From Stachybotrys elegans (Eukaryota; Ascomycota; Sordariomycetes; Hypocreales; Stachybotryaceae): a stretch of 64,000 nt of DNA. The notes below the pieces were generated by a model. That model was not told the origin of the DNA and did not search any database. It was given only the letters and a program-made list of their open reading frames with translations. Location of the stretch: assembly GCA_020746835.1 (NCBI GenBank), contig JAGPNK010000002.1, positions 3,286,001 to 3,350,000 on the forward strand, in the 5' to 3' direction. The position numbers were made by a program, and so were the translations under genes. How positions within the stretch are numbered: the stretch's first letter is position 1; each line of letters opens with the position of its first letter. Shown here piece after piece: positions 35,298-48,110 of the stretch.

Positions 35298-37024
35298 CTA
35301 GACACTCCTATCTTGTAAGTCCAGCCCCTCAAAAACTTTCTGGACGTCCACAATATACTGGGCGAAGCGCATTATTCTCTGCGCCAGATCCTCCTCGTGG
35401 CCAGGCCATAGGGATTTGAAACCTGGTCCCCAGTCCTTCCGCCCATCTTCATTGCTGACCTGGTTGATAGCCTCTTCCCAATGGGAGCCATAGAATTCAA
35501 TACCCCAAGTTACACGTGGATTTCCCTGCTTGAGCCCATCCCACGCGCGTGTGACACTGATTTGTACTGCATACCGGGGGTCGGTGAATGGAATGATTGC
35601 AGACATCTTAAGACGAGTCGTTGCAATAGCATTCGTCGAGCCAATATGAGGTTTCACCAGAATCTCGGGGGAGGCGAATTCTTCAAAAACAGTGGCTTGG
35701 TCGCCGTCCATCGGTCTCAGCTCAATGTTTTGCCACAGTCTTTGCAGGTGTTCGGGGACATCCAGCTGAACTCCGGCGTTCACTTGCAAGTTCCAGTCAG
35801 ATTTCCTACAATGTCCGCGTCAGTAAGGCATAGCCAACTCGGATCCCGGCAACTCACATGTCCGGTACAGCCATCGACCAGTCCAACCGGGGATGGCGCT
35901 CGAAAGCTATAAATTTGGGCGCGGAAAGTCGGAGGCTTAGACGATCGCCCGCAATGGCTTCCCCATGTAGAGTACCTCCATTCTCAACCACGAGTTCCAA
36001 AGAGCACTGGTATCTCACGGCGCCTTCGCCATCGATATGGTCGTGTAATGGTTCCGTGAGGGCTCTAACTGCCTGCTTGGCCTTATCCACCTGGAGAAGC
36101 CTGCCATCTGTCAGAACGTGTCCTCAACTGCGCTTGACTACTTACTGAGTCCTGAAACTGAATGCTCCGTGACGAGCATAATTGTTCAGCAGCCGAGAAA
36201 AGTTCGGGTACGACACGCCATTTGACCATTCTTTTCTCATTCTGGTCACAAGAAACTGGCCATAGCTGACACGCATTTTCAAATACATCTTCAAAACACT
36301 GAGTGTGTTGAAAGTCCTCGCCAACTCAGTGGAGAACTGGGACAGGTCGGCTGTGTGTCCTTGCATGGTATCTCTACCTGAATCAATGTGGGTGGTCCAG
36401 GGGCGCGAGTTCTTCTCCATTCTGATGACGGTCTCTGGCTTTGCATCTGACGAGCGCAGGAGGAAGAAGCGCGAGCTTAGATGATCGTTTGAGAGTCTCA
36501 GGTTGTGGATGAGTTTGTTCATGGCTTGAAGTCCGGCTCTTAGCTGCGACGTCTTTTCGCTTCGAATTCGGAATACGTTTGTCTCAAGCCTTGTGATCCA
36601 AACTTTTTGGGATACACAGATATCCTTCAGAACTTGTGGATCGTCAAGACCGACAGGAATCATGTGGTCGCCGGGGATGACAAGGCGAGCCTAGAATCTG
36701 TCAGTATGTTGAACTTATTCCGGCAATGGGTGGCAGGAGCGTTGCACAAACATCAAGAAGGCACTCATCATCCACTGGGGGCTGTCCAAGGTATTTCAAC
36801 TCTTCCTCAAGAGTCTTTGTGCGGCGCTCCCTCTCCATTTGTAGGGCAAATGACGGCATGCTCTTCGCTTTCACGAAGTTGCGCATTGGATCCTGCGATC
36901 CACGTCCTTGAGGCCTCACTCGCGAGCCCTCTCGGTGTCCTCGTCCTCTACCACTGCCATTGCCCCTGCCACCGCCTCTACCACGCACTTGGGGCTGGCG
37001 ACTTGTCCTGGGTCCTCCTGGCAT
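35298..37024 (-). CDS. RGG-rich protein of unknown function
   Basis: I do not recognise a named family. Four exons (37024-36752, 36690-36146, 36100-35858, 35805-35298) give 522 residues, a whole number of codons. The start MPGGPRTSRQPQVRGRGG opens an Arg/Gly-rich region of about 35 residues like RGG boxes that bind RNA. An acidic/basic stretch (KTLEEELKYLGQPPVDDE) follows. The next segment, RLVIPGDHMIPVGLDDPQVL with VWITRLETNVFRIRSEKTSQ, has an alternating beta-alpha pattern that could be a KH-like fold; this is a guess. The C-terminal half is mixed alpha/beta with FKSLWPGHEEDLAQRIMRFA. The first intron donor is GTTTGT, chosen to keep frame; the others are GTAAGT and GTGAGT. A post-transcriptional or RNA-related role is inference from the RGG box only. 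Confidence 0.7.
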
Positions 37025-38519
37025 GGTAGCGAGATACAAAGAAGAAAATGAGGCTCGGATGAGCGAGAGGTCGTTCTCGGAAAATATATATGGATGAAAC
37101 TTCACAATGGCTTGACGTTGACGAGTCGGTAAACATGGACATTCATGGCCAATGCGAGATGCAAGGGAGAGAGAGTTGCCTAGAAATAAGAAGCTATTGA
37201 GTAGGTATAAGGCAGGTGCGCTGGCCACCGGGTACCTGCCTTACACCTGTGGCAGTGTGCTATGCAAGGAGATGAATCACAAGCACCCGGCAGCACCTGC
37301 CCCTTGTCACGGACAAGCAAACAACTAACCGTGCTCATCCCTTTACTTCTTGATTGGCCAAAATAAGAAAGAGAGAACACAAGAGAAGAGGAGGGAAATC
37401 GAAGGGGGCTGGAGAGAGGTAAACAAAGAGGGGAGGGTGCACTTTCACAGTCCATGCCCTCTCCCTTGTTCTCTGGTATACTCACGGAAAGCCTGGTTGA
37501 AAGTACTTTGTGTTGATAAGCTTTCAATGTAGCAAACACATATTCCCTGGTTCTGTCAAGCTGACAGTAAAGCCAGCCTTGCTCCCAGTGTGTGCTCGCG
37601 AGCAGCATCACGTGTGTTATCAAGGCATGCCTACATGTGCGCGGTACGCAGTTATACCCGATATTGGTATTGGCAGCCATATGGACGAATCGGGCAATGA
37701 AGTTGGGGGAGAACGCGCATCTGGGTACAGGAGGTAGGTCGTACCGTCGTAGCTGTAGAAGGTGCGCGCGCAACGGCGGTAAGAGCCAGGGAGCCCACTG
37801 GCTGGGTTCTTGCGGCTGTGCCACCAACAACTTAGGGGAGAAAAATGGAAAGAGCACTAAGCCCCCCTCGGAACTTTCAGCACGATCCAACTTCACAACA
37901 CCACGCCCTCCCTCATGCAAGGTAACGGAACCCACCTCAACCTTCTCAGCAATGTGAGGCGTTTCTCGACAACCCCATCGACGACCCTGCGGACGCGGCC
38001 ACGCTCTCCATTCCCTCTCGTCCTCTCCCCGCCCTCTATCCCATCGGCTTCAGCTTGGAGGGGCATGTAGCTGCCTGCAGCGCAGCAGGCTGGCACCCTC
38101 GTGGACGTCGCCATGGCCTCAGCTTCAGCTACTCCCTGTTTGTCACTCTTGCTCGAGCCACGGTTGCTTGCCAATGTGCTGTGTTTCTTTTGTTCGCTGA
38201 CAACTCCCGCACTCCAGCGATCCCAAGCAGCTCGGCAAATTTCCCAGCTCTGCATTCCGACGCGACGGCACTCGCCGTCAGTACCGTATCCGGCCCATCT
38301 CCCACCCTCGTTCCCGCGTCCTCCCAGACGCCGTCTTCCCGCAGCCAGAGCCGAGGTCAGTTTGTCGCGATCTATCCCGCCAACCTCTCTCCCTGGCCTG
38401 TCCGCTCCTTCTCACACAATTGCCCGCTCACAGATGTCAACGACCTCGCCAACCTTCCTGGCCTTCCGGCTCTTTCTGACGGCCGCGTCAGAAATCCCGT
38501 TCCCAGCAAGCTCAAGGGC
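37025..38519. promoter_or_regulatory. Divergent region between RGG and AT-hook genes
   Basis: 1.5 kb upstream of both genes. The part from 38055 to 38519 is open in frame with the AT-hook gene, but its composition looks like leader and not protein. A short alternating open frame on the minus strand (37180-37935) shows no motif. Confidence 0.45.
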
Positions 38520-40823
38520 ATGGCCGATAACAGAAACGGCAATTTTGGCGTCATGCACATGGCCTTGACGCGCCCCGATATGTCAGAGCGAGACGCTGCT
38601 GCTAAGCGCACGAGCGAGAGCACTGCCGCCGCAGCAAAGCTCGCGAGCAAAGACGGCTACCAGTCGATCAAACGAAGCAAACTCGCCTGGCACCCTCAAG
38701 AGACCTCGGAGCAGCGGTCATCCATGACTAGCGTTTCGGGCGCGCAGCGCATTTTACCAATGGGACCCTCTGCTTCTCCCGTATCCGTTTCCACATCTAC
38801 ACAACCACAAGCACCACAACCCTCCGCACTACCGCCTTACGAGACCAAGGCAGAGCAAGCACGTCTCCTGACTCTGCTTCGGACCTTGAATCCAGTGCAG
38901 GTCGTTGACCAGCTTTGCAAGGCCGTTGCATATTTCGGTGGTATACCCTCTGCTCCTCCCCCAGCTAATGGCGCATTCCCGGAAAGCTCCAGAGCTCATG
39001 GTTCCGGAGCTCTTCTCATAGGATGGATGTCAGAGATCTTTCCACAAGTCAGCGGGATTCCCGATGCTTCTGCTCTCTCGCAGCCTGCTGGCCATCCAGC
39101 CAACACGGCTTTCACAACTGCCTCCTCCACCAAGGATGGCTCGGCTCCAGTTAAAAGAGCTAGAGGGAGACCTAAGGGAAGCAAAAGTTCCAAAGTGCGG
39201 AAAGATAAAGGCCTCAAGAAGTCGGATAAATTAGCAACGGCGAATGCCCCCGATCCTTTGCCTTCTTCGCAGCCAAGAGCGCCAGCAGTAAAAGAAGCTG
39301 GCTCGGCTGACCTGGCCCCTACGAATCAGGATGCACCCCAATTTCATACCATCCCTAGCGAATCTGGCCATCTACAGACCCCACACTCAAATCACATGGC
39401 AGATCTATCGCAAACGCCAGGATCTGCTAATCTTGATTCCAGCATGATGAGCACGCCAGGGACGAAGAAGCGCGGACGTCCCAAGGGTTCAAAGAACCGT
39501 CCCAAACCCGCTCTGGACGCTATCGTTGGTGGGCAGTCTTCCGACGACCCGGGACAGGCCGTAGAGAATCCCAGTGCAGACACGTCCTCTCCAACAAATC
39601 AGAAATTCCGTACTGGACCTGGTAAGGCTACGTCGTCGAGTATGGGAGCATTCGGTGCAGTCGAGCAACATACTCAACAGTCGGTCAACCTCTCTTCGCA
39701 GCAAGATACTTCAGGACAGCCATCTTCACATTTAGACCTGCACGCCCCGACCTCGGACACACAGCCTACGTCCCAATGGGCTTTGGACGCGACACCACCA
39801 ATTCAACCAGGGCCGCCCATCGAGAGCATTGGCGAACCAGGGGCCCGGAAACGAAAGGTTATGCCACCTACGACCGATGGCCATCAAGGCATAGCCACTC
39901 TGGCATCCGACATGATGAGTACAGACGAAATGGGCATGTCAAATGCCTCTCACAATCAGACTTCGCATCTCAAGCGTCGTCGCACTTCCAAGGATACAGC
40001 CCAAAGCATGGCACTGCCAGCCATGGACCCCCAGAATTCAGCCGTGAGCATGTCGGGGTCTCCTCTTCATGGCACTGGATTCGGCGGGAACCCCAGACCA
40101 GTTCCAGTCTCGCATGCTTACGATTCCCAGGCGTCGGTAACGTCTTTGGATCGTCTTGCTACATCCAACGCACCGGCTCGCCGCATGCAAGATCAGCAGC
40201 AGCAGCAGCAGCCTCGTTCTGATCCATTCAATCCGCATCAACACCAGCAGCAGCAGCAACAATCACTCCAATCTCCGCATGCTACTGGAACACCCGTGAT
40301 GCAGCAGGGGTCAAATCCTACGCCCAGATCAAGGCAACAGCATCCACATCCTTTTTCGGGTCAGCAACAGGTCAGCAATCCTCAACAGGGTTTCTTCGCG
40401 CAGCAAAGACAATCCCCAACCCAATTTGGGCAGATGGGAAATCCAGGGCCCAACTATGTCAGGAGTTTACCAGGCAAATCCCCGCAGTATCAGCAAAACA
40501 TGGTCAGACAATCGTCTACAGACGGCAGTAACATGGCTGGAATGCCTCGTCAGGCTTCAATTTCTACTTCCCGTCCACAGCAAGCCCGTGCCACGACAGC
40601 CCAACATCCGGGCGGGTTTGGCGGACAGCAATCGCCTACCTCGGCGAGCCCTCCATCTGCCTTGGGCCAGTTCCCCAACTATGGTGGCCCGAGTTACCTA
40701 GACATGGACTATGTGATGAATGGTCGTGGCGTCAATGACTCGACAAACGCAGCAAACGCAGCGTTCCCAGGGCAACTCGAGGCTCTTGCGGACTCGAACA
40801 ATCTACGGGATCGGATGTATTGA
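38520..40823 (+). CDS. AT-hook protein with Gln/Ser-rich tail
   Basis: An intronless gene for 767 residues from MADNRNGNFGVMHMALTRP. In-frame ATGs back to 38055 would add up to 155 residues of low-complexity sequence that I regard as leader. Two AT-hooks are clear: KRARGRPKGSKSSKVRK near residues 211-227 and KKRGRPKGSKNRPK near 315-328. Both have the GRP core that sits in the minor groove of AT-rich DNA. A folded-looking segment precedes them (LLTLLRTLNPVQVVDQLCKAVAYF, split here as LLTLLRTLNPVQVV and DQLCKAVAYF; residues about 118-141). The rest is Ser/Thr/Pro-rich with several Gln runs (about 560-600). A chromatin or transcription role is inferred from the hooks. No enzymatic domain is visible. 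Confidence 0.8.
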   Translation: MADNRNGNFGVMHMALTRPDMSERDAAAKRTSESTAAAAKLASKDGYQSIKRSKLAWHPQETSEQRSSMTSVSGAQRILPMGPSASPVSVSTSTQPQAPQPSALPPYETKAEQARLLTLLRTLNPVQVVDQLCKAVAYFGGIPSAPPPANGAFPESSRAHGSGALLIGWMSEIFPQVSGIPDASALSQPAGHPANTAFTTASSTKDGSAPVKRARGRPKGSKSSKVRKDKGLKKSDKLATANAPDPLPSSQPRAPAVKEAGSADLAPTNQDAPQFHTIPSESGHLQTPHSNHMADLSQTPGSANLDSSMMSTPGTKKRGRPKGSKNRPKPALDAIVGGQSSDDPGQAVENPSADTSSPTNQKFRTGPGKATSSSMGAFGAVEQHTQQSVNLSSQQDTSGQPSSHLDLHAPTSDTQPTSQWALDATPPIQPGPPIESIGEPGARKRKVMPPTTDGHQGIATLASDMMSTDEMGMSNASHNQTSHLKRRRTSKDTAQSMALPAMDPQNSAVSMSGSPLHGTGFGGNPRPVPVSHAYDSQASVTSLDRLATSNAPARRMQDQQQQQQPRSDPFNPHQHQQQQQQSLQSPHATGTPVMQQGSNPTPRSRQQHPHPFSGQQQVSNPQQGFFAQQRQSPTQFGQMGNPGPNYVRSLPGKSPQYQQNMVRQSSTDGSNMAGMPRQASISTSRPQQARATTAQHPGGFGGQQSPTSASPPSALGQFPNYGGPSYLDMDYVMNGRGVNDSTNAANAAFPGQLEALADSNNLRDRMY

Positions 40824-41806
40824 ACTGCACCCTGGACCTGCATACGATGATGAAGCCGAGCTAGTTGGTGTGGCTTGACGAACACGAGGGGATTCGTTCA
40901 ACACTATTTTACCCGGGGGAAGGCGTTTTCTTTTTGTTGGTGAATCTATTCAAAACGCATGGCTCCTCGCATTGTCACGGGAACTTTGGCGGACGGGACT
41001 GGGAAAGGGACTCAGAAGGAAAGGATGGCGTTGTCTCTGCTTACCGTATATTGACGGATTGGTTCCTTTGGCTTACGACGCAGACGAGCACTGATATGAT
41101 ACCACTGCTTCGAGCATAAGATATGAGCAAACTGAAAGCGAGCGTCGGAGAACTAAATGGCCGAATCTTAATGTTTTATCACCAGGGAATGAATGGAAAC
41201 TATGATAGAAGCAGAAGCTATACATACTAATGACTGGTTGGCATATCAGGAATGTTCCCGCGGCCCATATGGAGTAGTTGGCAAGCCCGCATACTAGTAT
41301 CGAAGTTGTAGCCTTTGCAAGAAAGCCTTCTTTGTTTCTTCTCATTTTGTGTAATTGATAAGCATACAAATGCCCGCTCTTGCCATGGCACAGCAGGTTA
41401 TCTTTGATGATGGTCCTGGCTTGTTGTTCCCACGCGACTACTTGACATATAAAGGAAATCATGTGCGTTCGCACTCTCTATCTGGGCAGCATCCGCTACC
41501 CTTGGATACGACAGGGAAACAGTAAACAACGCCGACATTATAAAGGAAAGTATCGAACAGAGGAGCCGCCTCTTCGCGTTCCTTGTCCCGTTGGTCCATC
41601 TCATTCCATCCTGAGCCAGGCCCCCGTCCAGTAAACGCCAATGCATGCAACCGTCTTCCTTTTGACACAACCAGACCAAAATTTGCATTATAAACAGAAT
41701 TCTTCCACAGACAAAGAAAAATCGGAACAGTGATTTGAAAACAGTATCCTCGGAACTGAGTAGATTTGTCGGAGGGCATTGACCCTCTTCTTAGGGAGAA
41801 GCGATT
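40824..41806. other. Intergenic, convergent ends of AT-hook and F-box genes
   Basis: Nearly 1 kb with no supported gene. Likely holds both 3' UTRs. Confidence 0.5.
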
Positions 41807-43514
41807 TCATTCCAGGCCGTCATCGGCAGTACCTGGAGGTGGTCGTACAGAATCCGGATTGTTGCGGCCGTACCACCATTCGTCTTCCTCATCAACACCG
41901 TCCTCACGGATGAGGTCAAGCATCACTGCTTGGTTTCGTTTGATGTCGGAAGGCTTCTGGACGATCTTGCGCTGGAATATGAGTGCTTCGGCTGACACTA
42001 GCCAGATATGCTGTAAAATCGGAAGATCACCTAGGATGGCTTTGGCATCATCGTTGCTCAAGGACGACATCGGGGCGCCAGCCGCAAGGCTGGTATTGAA
42101 GACCCAGCTGCTGTCCTCCATATTGTTACTCTTGATAGAGCCAAAGGAGCCTCTCCTAATCCCGCCTTCTCCAGAGGCATGGGTCTCGCTCTCGCCATTG
42201 GTCGACTTTTTCCGTCCGAAGCTCATTAAACCGCGTCGTTGTTTGGCAGGAGCCTCTGGTGAAGCGGACTTGGTGAGACTGTTGAACCAAACATCAACTG
42301 CCCCTCGGCGAGTATTGTAACCCTTGATTTCCCATAGACGCTCCACTTGTCTCAATCCACCTATGCATAAAATGGCGGCGTGGATATCATCGGATGGCTT
42401 CTCTCTGATATAGCCGCGGAGAGATCGCTCCAGGCGTCCAACATAAGTTGGGGGTCGGAGACGGCGGCAAAATGATGATACGATTAGAGGGAATACCTCG
42501 TGCACACGCAACAACGTTCGGTCGTCGTACATCTTCATGATTTCCTGCTCAATCGGGTTCATCGTGTAAGGGTCCCGTTGGAGTGGATAGCCAGGGTTCT
42601 CGATGAGATGTCGCAGGTGAAGCTTTCGGTACATCTCAAAGAAATGAAACACGGTGAAGAGCAGAGGAATGAGACGTCGGCGCATGCGTTCGTGCTGGCC
42701 AGCAAAGGCTCGTCGTTGATCTTCCGTATGACGCAGAAATATCTCTTTCGTGATCCATTCGCACATGAGCGAGGACAGCTTGGCGGCAACATGAAGACGG
42801 TGCCATAAACCACAGAGGTGATGAAAGTTATATCCATTCGGTTCAGTGACGGGATACAGGCGCAGGGCGTAGGCTGGTACGTGGTGATCGATATGATATC
42901 GTACGATGGGTGTCTCATTCAAAGTGACGAGTGTGTGCCACGATTTCGAGGCCAGTCGCAGATTCAGAACGTCGTGGAGAGGAAGTGATGATATGATTTG
43001 TATTTGCAATTCGCTTGGCAAAGCCAAGAACAGCTTGTCGAACGGTTGACCCGTGGTCCTATGATGCGAGTCAGGTGTCAATCCATCATGGATGAAATCA
43101 AACTACATACCTTCGCAGGGCGGGTTCGGCTGATGCTTGCACTTGTGGTACAGAACTAACGTCCGGAAGGGGTTGAGATTGGTAGTGCTGTTTTGAATGG
43201 AGGAAAGAGACCTTAGACCGTAGGCTGTGGAATCGTGACTTGTCGCGCTTCTGGTCGGCCGGCTTTGATTGCTCCGTGTCTGGGTTACGATACTCCCGCA
43301 AGGGTAGGATGAAGGGCGAGGAGGTGGTGTCTTGGGCTGCGGCATCGATAGATCGGGTGCGCTGCTGCTGCAGCGCAGTGGATGAATCGTCGGGGTGTTG
43401 TTGTTGTTGCTGCTGAGCTTTCAACTGCCTGAGCTTTTCAAAGTAGCGCTCGGACGCGAACTCGGTGATGTGAGGAGGGTCCATGGCAAGCGGACGAGCA
43501 GCGTGTTCAGCCAT
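41807..43514 (-). CDS. F-box protein
   Basis: Two exons (43514-43111 and 43058-41807) encode 551 residues. Start MAEHAARPLAMDPPH; MDPPHITEF, 10 codons later, and an ATG at 43643 are alternatives. The first exon has a Gln run (43408-43425 region). The F-box is split just downstream of the 52-nt intron: FDKLFLALPSELQIQIISSL then PLHDVLNLRLASKSWHTLV (about residues 140-178). F-boxes bind Skp1 and bring substrates to SCF ubiquitin ligases. The remaining alpha-helical region (RRAFAGQHERMRRRLIPLLF, IENPGYPLQRDPYTMNPIEQ) has no WD40 or LRR repeats, so the substrate domain is unassigned. The C-terminus is acidic with WWYGRNNPDSVRPPPG. The class is common in filamentous ascomycetes and mostly uncharacterised. 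Confidence 0.85.
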
Positions 43515-43849
43515 CGTTGGCAATGTCAGCAGAAACGAGTGACGGATATGGTCGGTGCTCTTGATGATGCCCGGTCGGGAGGGAGTACGAGACCCCGGTC
43601 GGCCAGCCCAAAGGGCAGTGGGCGTCTCTATTGCGAAGTGCAAGGATAGGTGAAGGGCAGGCTCGACATGACGGTTTACAGGTTGAAGTCGGAGTCGGGG
43701 TCGGGGTCAAGGTCGGAAAGGAAGAATAGACGCAGAGGCTGTCTTGGAGAGAGCGGTCGACAGAGTCGTGTTCAGGCGAATGAAGCCTCGGGATCGTTGG
43801 TTCCGAGATGGATATGGAGCGAGATGTGGCGGGTAGAGCTGATTCTGGG

Positions 43850-43873
43850 GAGCGACCGAGCGACCGAGCGACC
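43850..43873. repeat. GAGCGACC octamer, three tandem copies
   Basis: Three perfect copies of an 8-bp unit about 340 bp upstream of the F-box start codon. It may be in the leader of that gene. Confidence 0.8.
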
Positions 43874-46800
43874 GGACACTGAGCGTCCTGGACAAGGAAA
43901 TGGCAACAGAGATTCGATCGGGTCAAGTTAGAATGTGAGAAAGACAAGGAACAGCAGGGAGAGGAGAGGAGCGATGATGACAAAGATGGATTGAAGATTG
44001 TGTGTTGGCCGGGTTCTGGGTTGGGAGGAGGAGAAGTGAGAGCAGCCAGGTAATGAACGGAAGGTGTGTAGGTGTGCGAGGGTGCACAGGAAATGGTCAG
44101 AGCAACAGCAGGAGGCAAGAGCGAGGGAGAATGAGTTGGGGGGACCTGTGGAGGTACCTTTTCGGAATGGATGTGTGGGTGACTTTGGGGTTAGTGTGGG
44201 TGTGGTACCGATAGCGAGCGAGGGAGCGCCAATCAGCAGTGGAACCGGGACAAAGATACAACGAAGAGAGTACGGCCGATGTACTCTCTACCCCGTAATC
44301 ACTAAAACAAGGTACCAGAAGCAGCAAGGGAGAGCGACTGAAATATGGGACGGGCAGGAGAAAGGCCGACACAAGGAAAGAGCGGATCAAGCTGAGAGAA
44401 ATCCACGGGGCCCAGGTACTAAAGCAGCTGCATACGGCCGACGCACGATGAAGCAAGCAGATGGGTTACAGGGCATAATAGATGCTACCTTGGCTTTACT
44501 TGCCACGACGGTTGCATCGTAAGACAGGGAATAGAAATAGTGAAGAAGGGAAAAGGTGGGAAACAGTAGCAAAAACAAGAAACCAGCTGGCGAGAGAGGT
44601 GGTGAGATGCGGCGATAAGAACATTGCGCCATGCTAAAGTGTTCTTGTTGATGAATGTACATGGACGCCCTGCAGATCATGGCGACGTGGGCTTGTACCT
44701 ATGCGGTGCGGGAGAGATCGAGAGTGCTCCGGTTCGCTTGGTTCGTCATGGCGGCGGTTTGGCCGGCCTAATAGTGGAGAGGCGCCAACGGGCAAGCAGA
44801 CATGGCCCAACTTGCGCCGAAAAGCGCCCCGACACCTCTGCGGGCAGGCGGGCGAGTTGGCGAGATAGGGCCCTCGCCATCTGGCTGGCATGTCGACAAG
44901 GGCATGACTGCCTGCGGGCGTGGAGGAGAGGCCTCGCTAGCCCCGAGGATATTTCCTTGGTTCCCCTCCCGCCTTATCCTTGATAGGCCAGTCGCCCCCC
45001 GAACAATCTGCGTGGGAGGTCTGGTGTGCTGGGCAGTGGGAGAATATGGGGGTGCACAGTGTCGACAAGCGTCCATCCATCCTTCGGGACTCCCATCTGT
45101 CAACCCACGCCAAGTAGGATTGGGAAAGACCGTCCACTGTCTATCCGAGTCGGCCTTATTTACGGGTCTCCACCCCCCGACACACTTTTTGCACCTTCGC
45201 GGCCGCACTCTGATAACCAGCACAGACTGACACGCGCGCAGATGTACGCGCGCCGCAAAAAAAACACCAGTCAGTGGTCGCCTGTTGCATCATCACCCTG
45301 CCTATCTCACGGAATCCTCCTCACCGCCCGCGATCCGTTCACGCTACAAGTTATCGGCCCGTTGCGAGGAGGTATTAAGAGGCGTGGGACGTACATTAGG
45401 TGATGGACTGACGGACCTAATGGATGGGACCTCTTCCCTTCCCGCGGACAAGAGAGTCTGCCATCATCGCAAACATCCCGTGCGCCCGCACTCCGCCGAC
45501 GTATCAACACAGCGTACCATCGGCACTGGCACGGGATTGATTGGCCTTCCATCGAGACGAAGCTTTCCTTCCCCTCCCACCCCATGGCGAGTCGGGCCGG
45601 GAACAGTTGGTCTGCCGCTCACCCACGACGAATGGAAGGCCTAGGCTCTTCCTCCTTGCGGTAATAACACCTCCCTTCCCTCTCCTCACACCCTAGTCCC
45701 CAATCTGGGGCTGCGCACGTTCCTCTGTAGTCTGTAGTACATAGCAGTAGGGGAATTTAGCCGGAGGGACCGCCGCCGCGCAAGATGATGATCGGCTGCA
45801 TGCTTGGTCGCAGCAGTACCAGATTACGAGATCGTCGGCAATGCATGATCCAGCCAAAAGCTTGGTACGGACCGGTTTTCTTTCACCTGCCGCAACCTCA
45901 CTTAGCATGATGGCCATGACACAAGACTGCTACGTTTCATGCTCAACGGCAGATGCCTAGCAGCAGCCATAGCATTGCCGGTCTTCAGCAGCAGCACCGT
46001 CATCACAGATAGCAGACAGAGTAGGGGAGCTTTGCTGGTGATCCTGTCTCTCAACCACCAGAGGATGTCATGGACACCCAACCAGCCAAATCACCCCACC
46101 ACGGTGTCATCGGGCTCTGTATGCTGATACCAGCCAATAATTGTGGTGTTAATTATCCAGCTGCGCGAAAAGCAAACTTGCTCGAGAATTGGGACCGTCG
46201 CATCGGACCTAGCGAGAATGGCATCCAACCAGCCGACCGAATGCACTCTAGATGCCGGTGGCGCTGAGTCGCAAAGGTCCTGGCTGAGCAGAGGCGCTGT
46301 GTCGTAAGACATGCTATGCTGTATGTATGTACATATTTCGTCAGTCACTCCTCGAGCCTCTCGGTCCGTTCTCCATCACGGATTCCCCCACAGCGAGTCC
46401 AAAAGGTTCTCTGGTGTGATCTGCGTCGCATCAACTCCACCAGCTTTTGCTCGACGCCAGAGCCTGTGACATTTTGTACATGATGAGGGGATGAGCCAAT
46501 GTCAGGCCTCGGATTACGCGTCTGCTCATACTGGGGGCGCCCCGGCAGTCGCTATACCAGAGATCGCCACATCATCATCATCACTAGCAAGGAGGCCAGT
46601 ATCTACCGATCTTTTTCATATTATCAGCTTTGGTCTTTGTGGTCTATTTGGCCTGCAGGCGGCTTGCCACCAACGGCAATCAATCGGAGAATTCCAAGCC
46701 ATTCATTTTCAGCTGAGCCCCATGTCCCTTGGCTTGAACCGCTGCCACATTGGTGGCTCTGGCACTTCCAGGGTAGTGCGGCTTCCCTTGCCACCAGCCG

Positions 46801-48082
46801 TGGATGATATCTGACTATTGCTGCTACCGAGCACTTTGCCTCCTGGACTGGTTGTAGCGGACAATCATCAGCAAGCTGGTGTAGGCTCTCCGGATCCCCG
46901 CCAAAAGGAGACCCCGGCCCTACTGCGGCCATTTGTCTTGGTGCCGAGAGATCGGCTGCCCCAGAAATGTGCCACAGGCCTCCCTTTTGGAGTGGTCCAT
47001 GCTCGGCGAAACAACCCACGGGTCCCATTGTGACGGATGCCGCACTGTGTCACTAGTAACTAATATCGTGGCAAGCCTACGATAGACATGGGAAGTCCAC
47101 CCAAGTTCGTGTATAGGGTAGGTACATCATGTTTGCCTTTTCGACACGTGATGGCAGGATATGTCGACAGATGGTGAAGTACAAGCAGAATACCAATTAC
47201 TGCACAGATCACCAAGGCCGGGAGGCGCCGTTCATTCCTCGACCGCTCTTCTCTTAAATCAGCCCCGCCACTGCTTGATGATCCAAGCCAGCCAGCCTGG
47301 TTATCACATGATGGTATTTGGCGCAATTCACCAGTCCTGTTCGAACAGTCCATCTTGAGCCACCGATCTGTACATTCCAGGTAGGTTTGAGGCTTGTCGT
47401 GTCATCGATTTCATATGACACGGCGTTGCCTTTGTCAGATGGAAGCAGACGTCACGGCTCGGCTAGCATTGCATATCGGCTAAGCAAACTGAATATTCCA
47501 TCTGGGTTGGTAACCATCGTTCTATGATCGCCAAACTTGGGACCAGGCAAAGAAAGGGTGGAATTGATGCGTCGCACAGGCCAACGACAGGTACATCACA
47601 CACGCGATGGATGGATCCTCGCATTGACTGCCGTGTTATTTGCGTCGTTCCTCGAGCATGTTTACAACAGCAAATCCTGTTTGATGGAAGAAGTTCTATG
47701 ATCCCGCAGAGGCTGGCTGCTAAAAGCGTCAAAAATATCTTCGTCTAGGATGGCAAGCAGGAGATCATACACTCTCAACGGGCTAGGCTTTTACCGGGCA
47801 TTCACCCATTTACTCCGCCATCGCCAAAATCGGACATCATGGCACTGAGCCAAGCACGGCCTGGAATATTTATCGCATGATTTTCGGTCGCCTTGGTCAG
47901 CACAGATCTTGTCAGCACCCAAATGGTTCAGAGGTTGGCTATCGCATAAGCAAAGCAGGACAAGGCTTGTGGCTGCTGCGATCTGCGACGTACGACGATG
48001 TCGTTTGCAGCAAGACTCATACACGAAAACACAGCCGCCACATCCTCCCCGGGGCAATTGGCGGAGAGCCGTTTGTTAAGCT

Positions 48083-48110
48083 ATCATCATCATCATCATC
48101 ATCATCATCA
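48083..48110. repeat. (ATC)n microsatellite
   Basis: About nine ATC units in non-coding DNA. Confidence 0.9.
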
